A stretch of DNA of 64,000 bases. Source: JABMPR01 sp964508765. GTDB lineage: Bacteria > Fidelibacterota > UBA8477 > JABMPR01. The stretch spans positions 1-64,000 of the forward strand of contig CAZDVD010000002.1 in the NCBI GenBank assembly GCA_964508765.1, in the 5' to 3' direction. The translations under genes were made by a program, and so were the position numbers. The notes below the pieces were generated by a model. It saw only the letters and a list, made by a program, of their open reading frames with translations. It was not told the origin of the DNA and did not search any database. Below are positions 26,703 through 36,065 of the stretch, piece after piece. Every line of letters starts with the position of its first letter. Position 1 is the stretch's first letter.

Positions 26703-27518
26703 ATGATACACATCAAAAAAGTGATGTGCATATGCTGTGTTCTTTATGCAGTCATTCTGCACATATCACCTGCAATCGGCGCTTTTGAATATCTCGGTTT
26801 GGGCTGGCCAGCCGCCACTGCCAATATCAAGGTTCTCGGACATCATCCTGACTGCTATGCCTTTAATTCCGCTCTTATGGCGGAGACTTTTCAACCTCAT
26901 TATAGCCTTTCATACCAGAACCCCTTTCAGTCACTTGATCTCCAGGCTGGGGCTTTATCTGTCCTGAGTTCAATTCGACAAAAATTCTATATCCACAATC
27001 TGGAATACTTTGGAGATGAGTTTTATTCTGAGCTCAAAGTGGGTAATGGTACTTCCTGGACAATTCGGGAGGGTTACAGGCTGGGTTTGAGTTTGAATTA
27101 CCATAGGCTAGCTTTGTCGGGTTTTTCCAGTCGGCAAGCCATGACCCTATCTTTCAGCTCTTATGCCCATCTCGGAGAACACTTCAAACTCGGATCTGTA
27201 ATTGAACACGTAATTCAGGTGGGGGACAAGTTGAGTATCCCTCAAAAATTCCACATTGGAACACTTTATAAAGTGGGGATGATTGACATGTTGCTTGTCC
27301 TCGAAAAGGAAGCTGCACTGCCTTTGGAAGCTTGTCTTGGTCTGCTGATTTCATCTCAATCCTTCTGGGAAATCGGTTTGGGATACAGGGATGTGAGTGG
27401 CATGGTTTCAGCGGGTTGGCGCATCCGTACTCCAAGAGTAGCTTTTCATTACGTATGTGTCATGCATCCCCAATTACCTGTATCAAACGGATTTGGTCTG
27501 GAGCTTATTCTGCCGTGA
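26703..27518 (+). CDS. PorV/UPF0164-like small outer-membrane protein
   Basis: The 271-residue protein has a signal peptide ('VLYAVILHISPAIGAF') and then a beta-barrel-like pattern. 'GHHPDCYAFNSALMAE' and 'LSYQNPFQSLDLQAGALSVL' recall the start of PorV/PorQ-type proteins, where an Asn-Pro-Ala or similar motif opens the barrel. The similarity is too weak to assign a role in type IX secretion. Its TGA overlaps the GTG of the next gene by 4 bp, so the two surface proteins are coupled. Confidence 0.65.
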   Translation: MIHIKKVMCICCVLYAVILHISPAIGAFEYLGLGWPAATANIKVLGHHPDCYAFNSALMAETFQPHYSLSYQNPFQSLDLQAGALSVLSSIRQKFYIHNLEYFGDEFYSELKVGNGTSWTIREGYRLGLSLNYHRLALSGFSSRQAMTLSFSSYAHLGEHFKLGSVIEHVIQVGDKLSIPQKFHIGTLYKVGMIDMLLVLEKEAALPLEACLGLLISSQSFWEIGLGYRDVSGMVSAGWRIRTPRVAFHYVCVMHPQLPVSNGFGLELILP

Positions 27519-29272
27519 GAGTGACGATACTAATTCTTCTTTGCAGCCTACATGCTTTTCCTCAAACGGGAATCGATCTGGGCAATGAGGCATTGGATGA
27601 TCCTGATGAAAACCAATACCTGGAACAACTCCTGGCTACCCTTTTTCAAAGGGTTATTCTCGAGACCGCAGATTCTAGTGTCCTGGAGGCGCGTGGATAT
27701 TCACAGCAAGCCATCGCGTTGATTCTCAATTGGCAGCAGCAGAAGGGGAGAAAAGGGTCACGAAACTGGTTGAGCAAGCAATTCGAAGATAAAGATCTCA
27801 TGTTTCTAACCCAGGATCTGAAAAATGAAGCTGAGTCGACACAAGTTCAATTGCGCCAACGCATACAATATTCACCTGGGCTGGATGGCTGGCGTATTCT
27901 GAACAAAGGACGGCTATGGAATCAGTGGGGGTCAGTGAATATTCTCACCGAACAGGATCCCGGTGAAAGTCAGTTGACTGATCATGCGATTGTCACAGTG
28001 AATAGTTTTTCTGTACCGCATTTCGACAATGTCATCCTGGGAGACTTCCATGTGAAATGGGGTGGGGGACTCATACTCAATCAGCAAGGAACTCGTCTAA
28101 GCTTAAACCCGAAAAGCCTTTTACACAAAAACCTCCTTGCCATGCGACCTCATTATTCAAGTCGTGAAACTGACTATTATCAAGGGCTGGCTACTTGCTT
28201 CTCAATAAAGAATATCCAGGGAGCGGCTTTTTTTTCAGATAGAGAGATGCAGGGTCTTGGCAGTCGTCATGAATTTAAGGAAGATGCAGACGGGATTCAT
28301 CCAGCCGGGAAATGGTTCGATACAAATCGTACAAAATCCCTGGGTCTGGCCTTGAAGACCCATGTTTTGAAAATTCAACTCTATGGGTCCGCTCTATTTA
28401 ATCCCGCTGTGAATCCTGGATTGGTTTATGAACTGGGATTTTCCAGATCCTTGAGTGTCTCTCATCAAATTCAAGTATTCACAAATAGTCTAAGTGTCAG
28501 AGCTCACCGGTTACTCCTCGCCTGGTCATATTCAACCAAATCCTTGAATCTCTCCGCACAATACAGACGCTATCACACTGATAGCCTTTCACCCTCTGGC
28601 TCCCTGTTCACCCTTCTGGGATCATCTGCCTTAAACGAAGAGGGGCTCTCCGTGAGGGCTCAAATTAAACCCACTAAGAAGGTGCAAATTCGCTATGCCC
28701 TTGAGACGGGTAATTCAGTTGAGTTGCAATCCTATTGCAATTACAGGACAATACAGCATCACAAAGTGCAATTCGTGAGAAAGCTAAACGGGGGTGTCTG
28801 CCAGATTGATTTTAGCAGAAAACGCGAGCTTGCCCTCTGGGAAGGGGATATCTGGAATGGTCATATCACCCAGAGAAATATTTCCAAAGGCGCTGTTTCT
28901 CTGCTTCATCATTTTTCATCTGATTTAAAATATCGTGTAAATCTTAAATCTGCATACATGGGCAAGGCAAGTGCCCTGCTTGTGCAGCAACGGATATACG
29001 GTAGCAGGGGCAATTGGAAATGGACACTTGGTTATGTGAGATATGCGGTTCCTGACTACACCTTAAGACTAAGCATCTATGAGACCAGTGTAGCTGAAAG
29101 TTTTAGTTTTTATACCTGCTATGATGATGGTGATAGGTGGTTTCTCTATGTGAAGCAGCAAGCTCAAGAGTGGTTTAATTTGGAACTCAGGTTGGTACAA
29201 ACCCATTCCTTTGATGATCTAATCGCCCCTAAACAACTTGCTTTGAGTTTTCAGATGTCCGTTGTCTTATAA
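27515..29272 (+). CDS. Helix-hairpin-helix plus beta-barrel outer-membrane protein
   Basis: From GTG 27515, which overlaps the previous stop as GTGA, the product is 585 residues with a signal peptide ('VTILILLCSLHAFPQ'). An N-terminal helical region (about 25-95, 'LEARGYSQQAIALILNWQQQ') looks like a helix-hairpin-helix segment, and the rest is a barrel-like region with 'VILGDFHVKWGGGLILNQQG', the kind of motif found in FCB-group exported HhH proteins. In-frame starts further upstream lie inside the previous gene and were rejected. Such proteins are sometimes linked to ComEA-like DNA binding, but a role in DNA uptake is only a guess. Confidence 0.7.
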   Translation: MRVTILILLCSLHAFPQTGIDLGNEALDDPDENQYLEQLLATLFQRVILETADSSVLEARGYSQQAIALILNWQQQKGRKGSRNWLSKQFEDKDLMFLTQDLKNEAESTQVQLRQRIQYSPGLDGWRILNKGRLWNQWGSVNILTEQDPGESQLTDHAIVTVNSFSVPHFDNVILGDFHVKWGGGLILNQQGTRLSLNPKSLLHKNLLAMRPHYSSRETDYYQGLATCFSIKNIQGAAFFSDREMQGLGSRHEFKEDADGIHPAGKWFDTNRTKSLGLALKTHVLKIQLYGSALFNPAVNPGLVYELGFSRSLSVSHQIQVFTNSLSVRAHRLLLAWSYSTKSLNLSAQYRRYHTDSLSPSGSLFTLLGSSALNEEGLSVRAQIKPTKKVQIRYALETGNSVELQSYCNYRTIQHHKVQFVRKLNGGVCQIDFSRKRELALWEGDIWNGHITQRNISKGAVSLLHHFSSDLKYRVNLKSAYMGKASALLVQQRIYGSRGNWKWTLGYVRYAVPDYTLRLSIYETSVAESFSFYTCYDDGDRWFLYVKQQAQEWFNLELRLVQTHSFDDLIAPKQLALSFQMSVVL

Positions 29273-29301
29273 AACCTAACCGACTATTTTGAACGCTAAA
29301 T

Positions 29302-30834
29302 ATGAACCGCCAACGATACATAATTTTCGCACTCCTTCTGCTTTTTTCAATTACTTCGTTGCAGGCGAGAAGAACAGAGCTCATCCTGCAAAAGGCCGCA
29401 GATGACAGATATGTCCCAGCGATGCCTGTCTATTTAATCAATGAGTACCAATATATATCCCTCCAGGATTTGTTAGATGCCTACAAGGTATCAGCCTTTC
29501 TGAATCCTGCTGTGAGGAAGACAGTTTTCCGTCTGGGTCGACTGAAATTCAAAGTGACGGCTTATAACCATTATATTATGGTAGAAGACAAAACTTTCCA
29601 AATGTCCCATGCTGTCATTTTCTTTGATGGTGAGACTTACCTGCCCATGGATGATTTCGTGGGCATTCTGAAATTGGTGGGCCTGGTATCCGGGGTCACC
29701 ATTCTCTCTGGATCTGATCCTGCTGACTTACAGGCTCAAAAAGAAGCTGCACCCATGGAATTCTCTCCCTACGATATTTTGTCAGCAAATATTGAAGAGC
29801 GGGAAAATGGGACCGTTATTCGGATTCGAACCGCCAATCGCTATGATGCCAAGTCGGTCAAAGCCTGGATAAATCGTGAGGAATGGCTTTATGTCACCCT
29901 GCCAGGTGCTAAAGTCAATAAACCTGGACTAGATAATACAGAGATTCCTCAAAACAGTAGTATCCGTACCGTTACTGCAGATCAACTGGATGGAACCTCT
30001 CAGCTAACGTTCCGCCTGCGTGGGACGGTAGAAGGTGTTGATGTTATTCATCGTGATTCTCCCCCCGAAATTTTACTGAGTATTCGTCGTCCCTATGTGA
30101 TTGACCAATCCCACTATCTGGAGAAGGAACGTCAGAAATGGAAGCTGGATAAAATCGTACTGGATGCCGGTCATGGGGGACATGATCCTGGTGCCCGCGG
30201 CAATGGTCTCCGGGAGAAAGAAATCACACTGGATGTGGTGAAGCGCCTGGGGAAATTGATTGAAACCCGCACGGATATTGAGGTGATTTACACCAGGAAG
30301 ACAGATGTGTTTGTGCCCCTCTGGGAGCGTACAAAAATTGCTAATGAAGCCGGTGGAAAAGTTTTCTTGAGTATCCATGTCAATGCCAATAAAAATAAAA
30401 AGGCTTCAGGGTTTGAGACCTATTTGCTGCGACCCGGTAAAACCGACGCTGCCGTAGCTGTAGCTGAGATGGAAAACGCAGTTATCAAACTGGAGAAAAA
30501 TACGAATCAGTACAATAAGCTCAGTGCTGAACAACTCATACTGGCAACCATGGCTCAGAGCTCTTTTATGCAGCAGAGTGAAACACTGGCAGATCTGATA
30601 CAGCGAGAATTTGATAAGAAATTGGTGGGACAGAACCGGGGTGTGAAACAAGCCGGTTTTATTGTGCTCATAGGTGCTTCCATGCCCAATGTTTTGATCG
30701 AATTGGGATTCATTTCAAATAAGAATGATGCCCGTAGATTGAAGCAGGCAGCCTATAGACAGAAGGCGGCTGAGGGTATATTCGATGCCCTGATGAAATA
30801 TAAAACACGACATGAAAAGTTATTATCTCCGTGA
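29302..30834 (+). CDS. N-acetylmuramoyl-L-alanine amidase (Amidase_3)
   Basis: The 510-residue exported protein has a signal peptide ('FALLLLFSITSLQARR'), two beta-rich N-terminal regions (a copper-amine-oxidase-like domain about 30-140 and an AMIN-like domain about 150-260), and a C-terminal zinc amidase domain (about 280-500). The catalytic domain shows 'LDAGHGGHDPGARG', 'KEITLDVVKRL', 'LSIHVNANK' and 'VLIELGFISN' with the expected His, Glu, His and Glu positions. It cleaves stem peptides from muramic acid during cell separation. It overlaps murI by 4 bp, a fitting cell-wall pair. Confidence 0.92.
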   Translation: MNRQRYIIFALLLLFSITSLQARRTELILQKAADDRYVPAMPVYLINEYQYISLQDLLDAYKVSAFLNPAVRKTVFRLGRLKFKVTAYNHYIMVEDKTFQMSHAVIFFDGETYLPMDDFVGILKLVGLVSGVTILSGSDPADLQAQKEAAPMEFSPYDILSANIEERENGTVIRIRTANRYDAKSVKAWINREEWLYVTLPGAKVNKPGLDNTEIPQNSSIRTVTADQLDGTSQLTFRLRGTVEGVDVIHRDSPPEILLSIRRPYVIDQSHYLEKERQKWKLDKIVLDAGHGGHDPGARGNGLREKEITLDVVKRLGKLIETRTDIEVIYTRKTDVFVPLWERTKIANEAGGKVFLSIHVNANKNKKASGFETYLLRPGKTDAAVAVAEMENAVIKLEKNTNQYNKLSAEQLILATMAQSSFMQQSETLADLIQREFDKKLVGQNRGVKQAGFIVLIGASMPNVLIELGFISNKNDARRLKQAAYRQKAAEGIFDALMKYKTRHEKLLSP

Positions 30835-31664
30835 ACAAACTAAACTCTGAACAAGCTATTGGTGTATTTGACTCAGGACTGGGTGGCATCTCAGTTGTCC
30901 GAGCCATTATTGATTTATTACCCCACGAACACCTCGTTTATTTTGGTGATACCGCGCGTGTACCCTACGGGTCAAAATCTGAAGAAACAGTGGTCCGCTT
31001 TGCCCATCAGATTTCATCATTTCTCAGGGAAAAGCAGGTCAAGATGATTGTGGTCGCCTGTAACACAGCGTCGGCTGTGGCTCTGGAAAGTTTACAGAAG
31101 CGTTTTAATATTCCCATAGTTGGTGTGATTGAGCCAGGCTCTGAAGCTGCAGTAAAAGCTTCTAAGCATAAGCGTATTGGTGTGATTGGAACCGCTTCCA
31201 CCATTAGATCAGGTGCCTACCGAGCAGCTATTCGAGCTCTTGATCCTGAAATGGAAGTGACCGTCCAATCTTGTCCTTTATTGGTCCCACTCGTCGAGGA
31301 GGACTGGCCCCATGATGGTGTGGTTACACAGGTCTTGGAAAGTTATTTATCTTCGTTCAAGATACAAAAACCAGACTCTCTTATCCTTGGTTGTACACAC
31401 TATCCCTATCTTAAAACAATTATCCAGGAAGTGATGGGACCCGCAGTTCGCCTGGTGGATTCCGGGGAGGAAACTGCAGCCCGGGTGAAGCAGGTGCTCG
31501 AAGAACTGGATTTGTTGAATCCCGAATCCGGAGATCCAGGCAAACACAAATTTTATGTATCTGATTTCCCCCAAAAGTTCGAAGAAACAGCCTCCCGTTT
31601 CTTGGGGAGACCCCTGGACAAGCTGTTCAAGGTTAAACTCGAAGTTCTGGAATCTTATAAATAA
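30831..31664 (+). CDS. murI: Glutamate racemase
   Basis: The 277-residue protein has all MurI landmarks: 'GVFDSGLGGISVVRAI', 'YFGDTARVPYG', the first catalytic Cys in 'VVACNTASAVALE', and the second in 'LILGCTHYPYLK'. It supplies D-glutamate for peptidoglycan. It starts at GTG 30831, which overlaps the amidase stop as GTGA, so the two are translationally coupled. Confidence 0.95.
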   Translation: MNKLNSEQAIGVFDSGLGGISVVRAIIDLLPHEHLVYFGDTARVPYGSKSEETVVRFAHQISSFLREKQVKMIVVACNTASAVALESLQKRFNIPIVGVIEPGSEAAVKASKHKRIGVIGTASTIRSGAYRAAIRALDPEMEVTVQSCPLLVPLVEEDWPHDGVVTQVLESYLSSFKIQKPDSLILGCTHYPYLKTIIQEVMGPAVRLVDSGEETAARVKQVLEELDLLNPESGDPGKHKFYVSDFPQKFEETASRFLGRPLDKLFKVKLEVLESYK

Positions 31665-31690
31665 AAACCCTTCAACCATTTCAATAAAGA

Positions 31691-32977
31691 TTGGTAAAAA
31701 TCAAATTGGTGCACCCGGAATCTAAATCAGTTTTCGATTATATCTTCGGGTTAACCGTTCCTGGCGTTAAGCTGGAACTGTCCCGCGTTGAGGAATTTAT
31801 GGATCGGTTGGGGAAGCCCCATGCAGCCTATCCCGTTATTCATATAGCAGGAACCAATGGGAAGGGCTCCACAGCTGCCATGTTGGCTGCTATTCTCAAG
31901 GCTTATGGCAAGAAGGCGGGTTTGTTTACTTCGCCTCATTTGATCACACCCAATGAGCGTATCCGGGTGGGGAATACCCTGGTCTCTGATGATTTTATTG
32001 TCCAGAAAGTTGAGGAATGGCGAGCCCATATTGATGCTTTAGGTATCACCTTTTTTGAAGTTCTCACTGCTTTGGGGATGGAGTACTTCAAACAGGAATC
32101 TGTTGACTATGCCGTCATCGAAACTGGTTTAGGGGGCAGATTGGATGCTACCAATGTGGTTGACCCTGTTGCCAGTATCATCACCAGTGTATCCATGGAT
32201 CATGAGAATATTCTCGGGGACAATTTGACCACTATTGCCGGGGAAAAGGCAGGCATTATTAAGCCAGGCCGCCCTATACTTCTCGGGAAGAACAAAGATG
32301 AGGTGAGGCGGGTCATTGAGCAAAAAAGTCTACTCGAAAGCGCTCATTATACCTATGTGCCAGATAAGGTTGAAATTCAACTTGTTAGGCCTCTGGGTCT
32401 TGCTCAACGTGTTCATGTAAGTATTGCTGATCGGACTGTTGAGGTGGATTTACCCCTGCTTGGACGCCATCAAGTGGAGAATTTCACCAATGTGCTGGCA
32501 ACACTGGATGAGCTGGGTTTTGGTCTGGATGCTTCAATTATTCAGAGGGGTCTCAATGAGATGATCTGGCAGGGACGCATGCAAGTCCTCCAAAAAGAAC
32601 CGTTGGTTCTGTATGATGTCGCCCATAACCCTGAAGGTCTGCAGCGGCTTCTGGAATCCCTGCATGAACTGGATAGGAGCGATACCATTATTGTGGCGGC
32701 ATTTAATGCCCGTAAAAATATTCGTTCCATGCTGGATATGCTTGCGGAGTGGTCAGGTGAAGTGATATTCTCCATTTTTGCCGGGCACTCAGCCGTTGAC
32801 CGCGAAGCGCTTTTACATTTAGGTGTAAAGCCTCAAATGATATCCTCAAACCTCGCAGATGCGTACAAACGAGCGCAAGATATTCGTTCTGATGAGGATC
32901 AGGCTATTTGTTTTATTGGCAGTCACTATCTGGCTGAAACCCTCTTTCCCCTGTTTGAGCAGTCAAATCAGATTTAA
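31691..32977 (+). CDS. folC: Folylpolyglutamate synthase / dihydrofolate synthase
   Basis: The 428-residue protein is a FolC: 'IHIAGTNGKGSTAAMLAAIL' (P-loop), 'GLFTSPHLITPNERI', 'VIETGLGGRLDATNV', 'SMDHENILGDNLTTIAGEKAGIIKPG', and 'LYDVAHNPEGL' in the Mur-ligase C-terminal domain. It adds glutamate to dihydropteroate or tetrahydrofolate. The start is uncertain: TTG 31691 is used here, with GTG and TTG alternatives a few codons inside. It lies 26 bp after murI. Confidence 0.93.
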   Translation: MVKIKLVHPESKSVFDYIFGLTVPGVKLELSRVEEFMDRLGKPHAAYPVIHIAGTNGKGSTAAMLAAILKAYGKKAGLFTSPHLITPNERIRVGNTLVSDDFIVQKVEEWRAHIDALGITFFEVLTALGMEYFKQESVDYAVIETGLGGRLDATNVVDPVASIITSVSMDHENILGDNLTTIAGEKAGIIKPGRPILLGKNKDEVRRVIEQKSLLESAHYTYVPDKVEIQLVRPLGLAQRVHVSIADRTVEVDLPLLGRHQVENFTNVLATLDELGFGLDASIIQRGLNEMIWQGRMQVLQKEPLVLYDVAHNPEGLQRLLESLHELDRSDTIIVAAFNARKNIRSMLDMLAEWSGEVIFSIFAGHSAVDREALLHLGVKPQMISSNLADAYKRAQDIRSDEDQAICFIGSHYLAETLFPLFEQSNQI

Positions 32978-33057
32978 GTATCAGAAAAGATGAATATTGG
33001 GTTCCAGAGCCCCTTTGGGCATATATCACGCGGGTAAATAATAAATTAGAATTTTAA

Positions 33058-33085
33058 TTGACAAGGTATAGGTCGGGTTTAAATT
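33058..33085 (+). promoter_or_regulatory. Candidate sigma-70-type promoter of rho
   Basis: A consensus TTGACA (33058-33063) and a TAAATT (33080-33085, four of six matches to TATAAT) are separated by 16 bp. They lie about 108 bp before the rho start codon in a gene-free stretch, leaving a leader of about 100 bases, typical of autoregulated rho genes. Confidence 0.45.
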
Positions 33086-33192
33086 CACAATCGCAATTCA
33101 AATTAACCGAATGTGCAGTTTTTATCTCCCGGTAAACATTTTTCACAGAAATTTAATAAAAATATCAATCACAAAAGAACAGGTTTATTTAA

Positions 33193-34446
33193 ATGAGTTT
33201 TACCTTTACCCAGCTTTTGGACAAGAAGTTGAAAGAATTGGCAGATATTGCCCAGGAATTAGCAGTGCCAGCAGTTTCGGGCCAGAAAAAGATGGATCTA
33301 ATCGAGGCTATCATCGAGGCTCAAACCGAGAGTGCCGGGATGATGTTTTCCAAAGGAGTTTTAGAAATATTGCCCGATGGATATGGTTTTCTCCGTGATG
33401 CGGACAATAACTATCTTGCCGGTGCCCATGACATCTATGTGTCACCCTCTCAAATAAAAAGATTTGGATTGCGTACGGGGCAAATCGTCTGGGGACAGGT
33501 TCGCCCTCCTAAAGACAATGAACGCTATTTTGCGCTTCTAAAAATTGAAGCGATCAATTATCAGAATCCTGAAGAAGGCAGAATAGTACCTCAGTTTGAC
33601 ACACTCGTTCCTCTTTATGCTGACCATAAACTTACTCTGGAGCGTGGCCCTAAAAGCTATTCTATGCGAGTGATGGATTTACTCAGCCCTGTTGGTAAGG
33701 GTCAACGTGGTCTTATTACAGCTCAGCCTAAGACTGGTAAGACTATTCTCCTCCAGGATATCGCCAATTCAATTGTTAAGAATCATCCAGATGTTACCCT
33801 TATAGTACTTCTCATTGATGAACGTCCTGAAGAAGTGACAGATATGCGCCGCATGGTGGATGCTGAAGTGATTGCATCCACTTTTGATGAGCCACCAGAG
33901 CGTCATGTTCAGGTGGCTGATATGGTCCTCAATAAAGCGAAATGTATGGTGGAATTTGGAAAGGATGTAGTCATTCTGCTTGATAGTCTGACACGTCTGG
34001 CTCGGGCTCACAATGCCGTCATTCCTCATAGTGGTAAGATTCTATCGGGTGGTATTGATTCCAATGCTCTCCACCGACCCAAGCGTTTTTTCGGTGCTGC
34101 CAGAAATGTTGAACATGGTGGCAGTTTAACCATCATGGCCACAGCGCTTATTGAAACTGGCTCCCGTATGGATGATGTCATTTTTGAAGAATTTAAAGGG
34201 ACTGGTAACATGGAGCTTGTCCTGGATCGTCGTCTTAGTGATCGTCGTATTTATCCAGCCATTGATATCAACCGATCAGGTACCAGGAAAGAAGAACTTT
34301 TGCTTTCCAAGGCTGAACTTTCAAGAACCTGGATATTGAGAAAATTACTCAACGAAATGACTCCAGTTGAAGCCATGGAATTTCTCCTTGAACGGATGCA
34401 GCGATCCAGCACCAATAAAGAGTTTATTCAAACCATGAATTCATAG
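33193..34446 (+). CDS. rho: Transcription termination factor Rho
   Basis: The 417-residue protein is a compact Rho. It has the N-terminal helical domain ('TQLLDKKLKELADIAQEL'), the cold-shock-like RNA-binding domain ('GVLEILPDGYGFLRDADNNYL', 'DIYVSPSQIKRFGLRTGQIV'), and the RecA-like motor with P-loop 'AQPKTGKT' (APPKAGKT in many Rhos), Walker B 'VTLIVLLIDERPEEV', Q-loop and R-loop ('SLTRLARAHN', 'SGGIDSNALHRPKRFFGAARN'). It has no large insertion. A strong terminator follows. Confidence 0.97.
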   Translation: MSFTFTQLLDKKLKELADIAQELAVPAVSGQKKMDLIEAIIEAQTESAGMMFSKGVLEILPDGYGFLRDADNNYLAGAHDIYVSPSQIKRFGLRTGQIVWGQVRPPKDNERYFALLKIEAINYQNPEEGRIVPQFDTLVPLYADHKLTLERGPKSYSMRVMDLLSPVGKGQRGLITAQPKTGKTILLQDIANSIVKNHPDVTLIVLLIDERPEEVTDMRRMVDAEVIASTFDEPPERHVQVADMVLNKAKCMVEFGKDVVILLDSLTRLARAHNAVIPHSGKILSGGIDSNALHRPKRFFGAARNVEHGGSLTIMATALIETGSRMDDVIFEEFKGTGNMELVLDRRLSDRRIYPAIDINRSGTRKEELLLSKAELSRTWILRKLLNEMTPVEAMEFLLERMQRSSTNKEFIQTMNS

Positions 34447-34470
34447 TTTTACCCGAATTATAATCTAAAT

Positions 34471-34506
34471 AAGAGGAGCGTGGAGCTATTTCCACGCTCC
34501 TCTTTT
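34471..34506 (+). terminator. Rho-independent terminator after rho
   Basis: A 14-bp perfect stem (AAGAGGAGCGTGGA and its complement) around the loop GCTATT ends in TTTTCTTT. It begins 24 bp after the rho stop codon. The very stable hairpin closes the rho transcription unit. Confidence 0.95.
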
Positions 34507-34627
34507 CTTTGGGGAACCAGTTATATTTCCATGAGTATCAAAACCAGATTATTGTGTGACGTTTCCCTTGCTAAGGCAGGGGGCTGACCGATATATTGCG
34601 CGGCTTTTTATGAAGAGGAAATAAGAA

Positions 34628-35815
34628 ATGAGTTTTGCCAAAAGAATCAACGCTTTACAGCCCTCAGCCACCATGGCTGTGACAGAAGCTGCCGCACGCT
34701 TACGCGAACAGGGTATTGATGTCATTTCCTTTGGTGCTGGAGAACCGGATTTCGATACTCCGGACCACATTATTGCAGCGGCGAATAAAGCCCTTGCAGA
34801 TGGACATACCCGCTATACCGCTGGATCAGGAACCACTGCCCTCAAGCAGGCCGTGGTCAATAAGCTGAGTAAAGACAATGGTCTTGACTATGAGACCAAC
34901 CAGATTGTCATTTCCAATGGTGGCAAGCATTCTCTTTTTAACATTATGATGACTCTTTTTGACGAGGGCGATGAAGTAATTGTACTTGCTCCATATTGGG
35001 TGACATATCCGGAGATAGTCAAGGTGAGTGGTGCTAAACCAGTTTATGTTGAGACATATGAAAAAGATGGTTTCCAGATCTCTCGAGAACAATTGCTCGT
35101 GGGAGTCACCGCTAAAACCAAAGGGATTATTGTGAACACACCTTCCAATCCCAGTGGAGCTGTCCTCAATCGTGAAAGTTTAGAAGCTATCGTTGATGTG
35201 TGTGTCGCGAATGATATCTGGATGGTGAGTGATGAGTGTTATGAGGCTTTCGTGTATGAAGGAGAACATCTAAGCTTGGCCGGTTTTGCTGGTGCCTATA
35301 AGAAAACGATTACCGTTCAAACCATGTCCAAAGCATTTGCGATGACCGGTTGGCGTATGGGATATACTGCCTCAACGAAAGCACTTGCCAGTGCTATGGG
35401 GAAATTTCAGGGACAGGCAACAGGTTGTCCGAATTCTATCGCCCAGTATGCCTCGCAAACAGCTCTCACTGATCCGCCTTTATTCCTGGATGACTGGCGT
35501 GCACAATTTGTTGAACGTCGCGATTACATGGTTAAAGCATTAAACGAGATGGCTGATATCAACTGTCTTATGCCAGAGGGCGCTTTTTATGTTTTTCCGA
35601 AGATCTCAGATCTCTTTGGTAAAAAGACAGGGGATGTTGAAATCAAAAATGACACTGATCTGACAAATTATTTACTGGATGAAGCTCATGTTACAGTAGT
35701 TCCCGGCTCAGCTTTTGGAGCCCCGGAACATATTAGATTGTCCTATGCAACATCCATGGATGCCATTAAAACAGGCCTCGGTAAATTTGCCGACGTCGTC
35801 GCTAAATTGAATTGA
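34628..35815 (+). CDS. Class I/II pyridoxal-phosphate aminotransferase (aspartate aminotransferase)
   Basis: The 395-residue enzyme shows the I-gamma aspartate aminotransferase signature: 'MAVTEAAARLREQGIDVISFGAGEPDFDTPDHI', 'YTAGSGTTALKQAV', 'APYWVTYPEI', 'NTPSNPSGAVL', 'SDECYEAFVY', the PLP-lysine in 'MSKAFAMTGWRMGY', and the carboxylate-binding Arg in 'HIRLSYA'. It most likely transaminates aspartate with 2-oxoglutarate, although some relatives also use prephenate. An AGAGGAAATAAG ribosome-binding stretch precedes the ATG. A TTGCTA and TATATT pair, 18 bp apart, lies about 40-60 bp upstream as a possible promoter. Confidence 0.92.
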   Translation: MSFAKRINALQPSATMAVTEAAARLREQGIDVISFGAGEPDFDTPDHIIAAANKALADGHTRYTAGSGTTALKQAVVNKLSKDNGLDYETNQIVISNGGKHSLFNIMMTLFDEGDEVIVLAPYWVTYPEIVKVSGAKPVYVETYEKDGFQISREQLLVGVTAKTKGIIVNTPSNPSGAVLNRESLEAIVDVCVANDIWMVSDECYEAFVYEGEHLSLAGFAGAYKKTITVQTMSKAFAMTGWRMGYTASTKALASAMGKFQGQATGCPNSIAQYASQTALTDPPLFLDDWRAQFVERRDYMVKALNEMADINCLMPEGAFYVFPKISDLFGKKTGDVEIKNDTDLTNYLLDEAHVTVVPGSAFGAPEHIRLSYATSMDAIKTGLGKFADVVAKLN

Positions 35816-35834
35816 TAAAGGGAGAACCCATAAA

Positions 35835-36047
35835 ATGAAACCAGGAGTCCATCCTAAATACGAATTGCACAAGGTTACTTGTGCCTGCGGAAATACTTTC
35901 GAGACCTATACCACTGTTGGTGAACTGCATATAGAAATTTGCAACGAATGTCACCCATATTTTACTGGAAAGCAGAAATTGATGGATACGGCTGGTCGTA
36001 TCGATAAGTTCCGTAAAAAATATGGAACAGCTGAAAAAGCTAAATAG
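35835..36047 (+). CDS. rpmE: 50S ribosomal protein L31
   Basis: The 70-residue protein is a zinc-type L31: 'KPGVHPKYELHKVTCACGNTF', then 'EICNECHPYFTGKQKLMDTAGRIDKF'. The cysteines of 'CACG' and 'CNEC' form the zinc site. An extension 'KKYGTAEKAK' ends the protein. A GGGAGAA stretch precedes the ATG. L31 followed by a DUF1385 gene and prfA is a common bacterial gene order, which matches the next two genes. Confidence 0.97.
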   Translation: MKPGVHPKYELHKVTCACGNTFETYTTVGELHIEICNECHPYFTGKQKLMDTAGRIDKFRKKYGTAEKAK

Positions 36048-36065
36048 ATCCGTTACGCTAATTTG

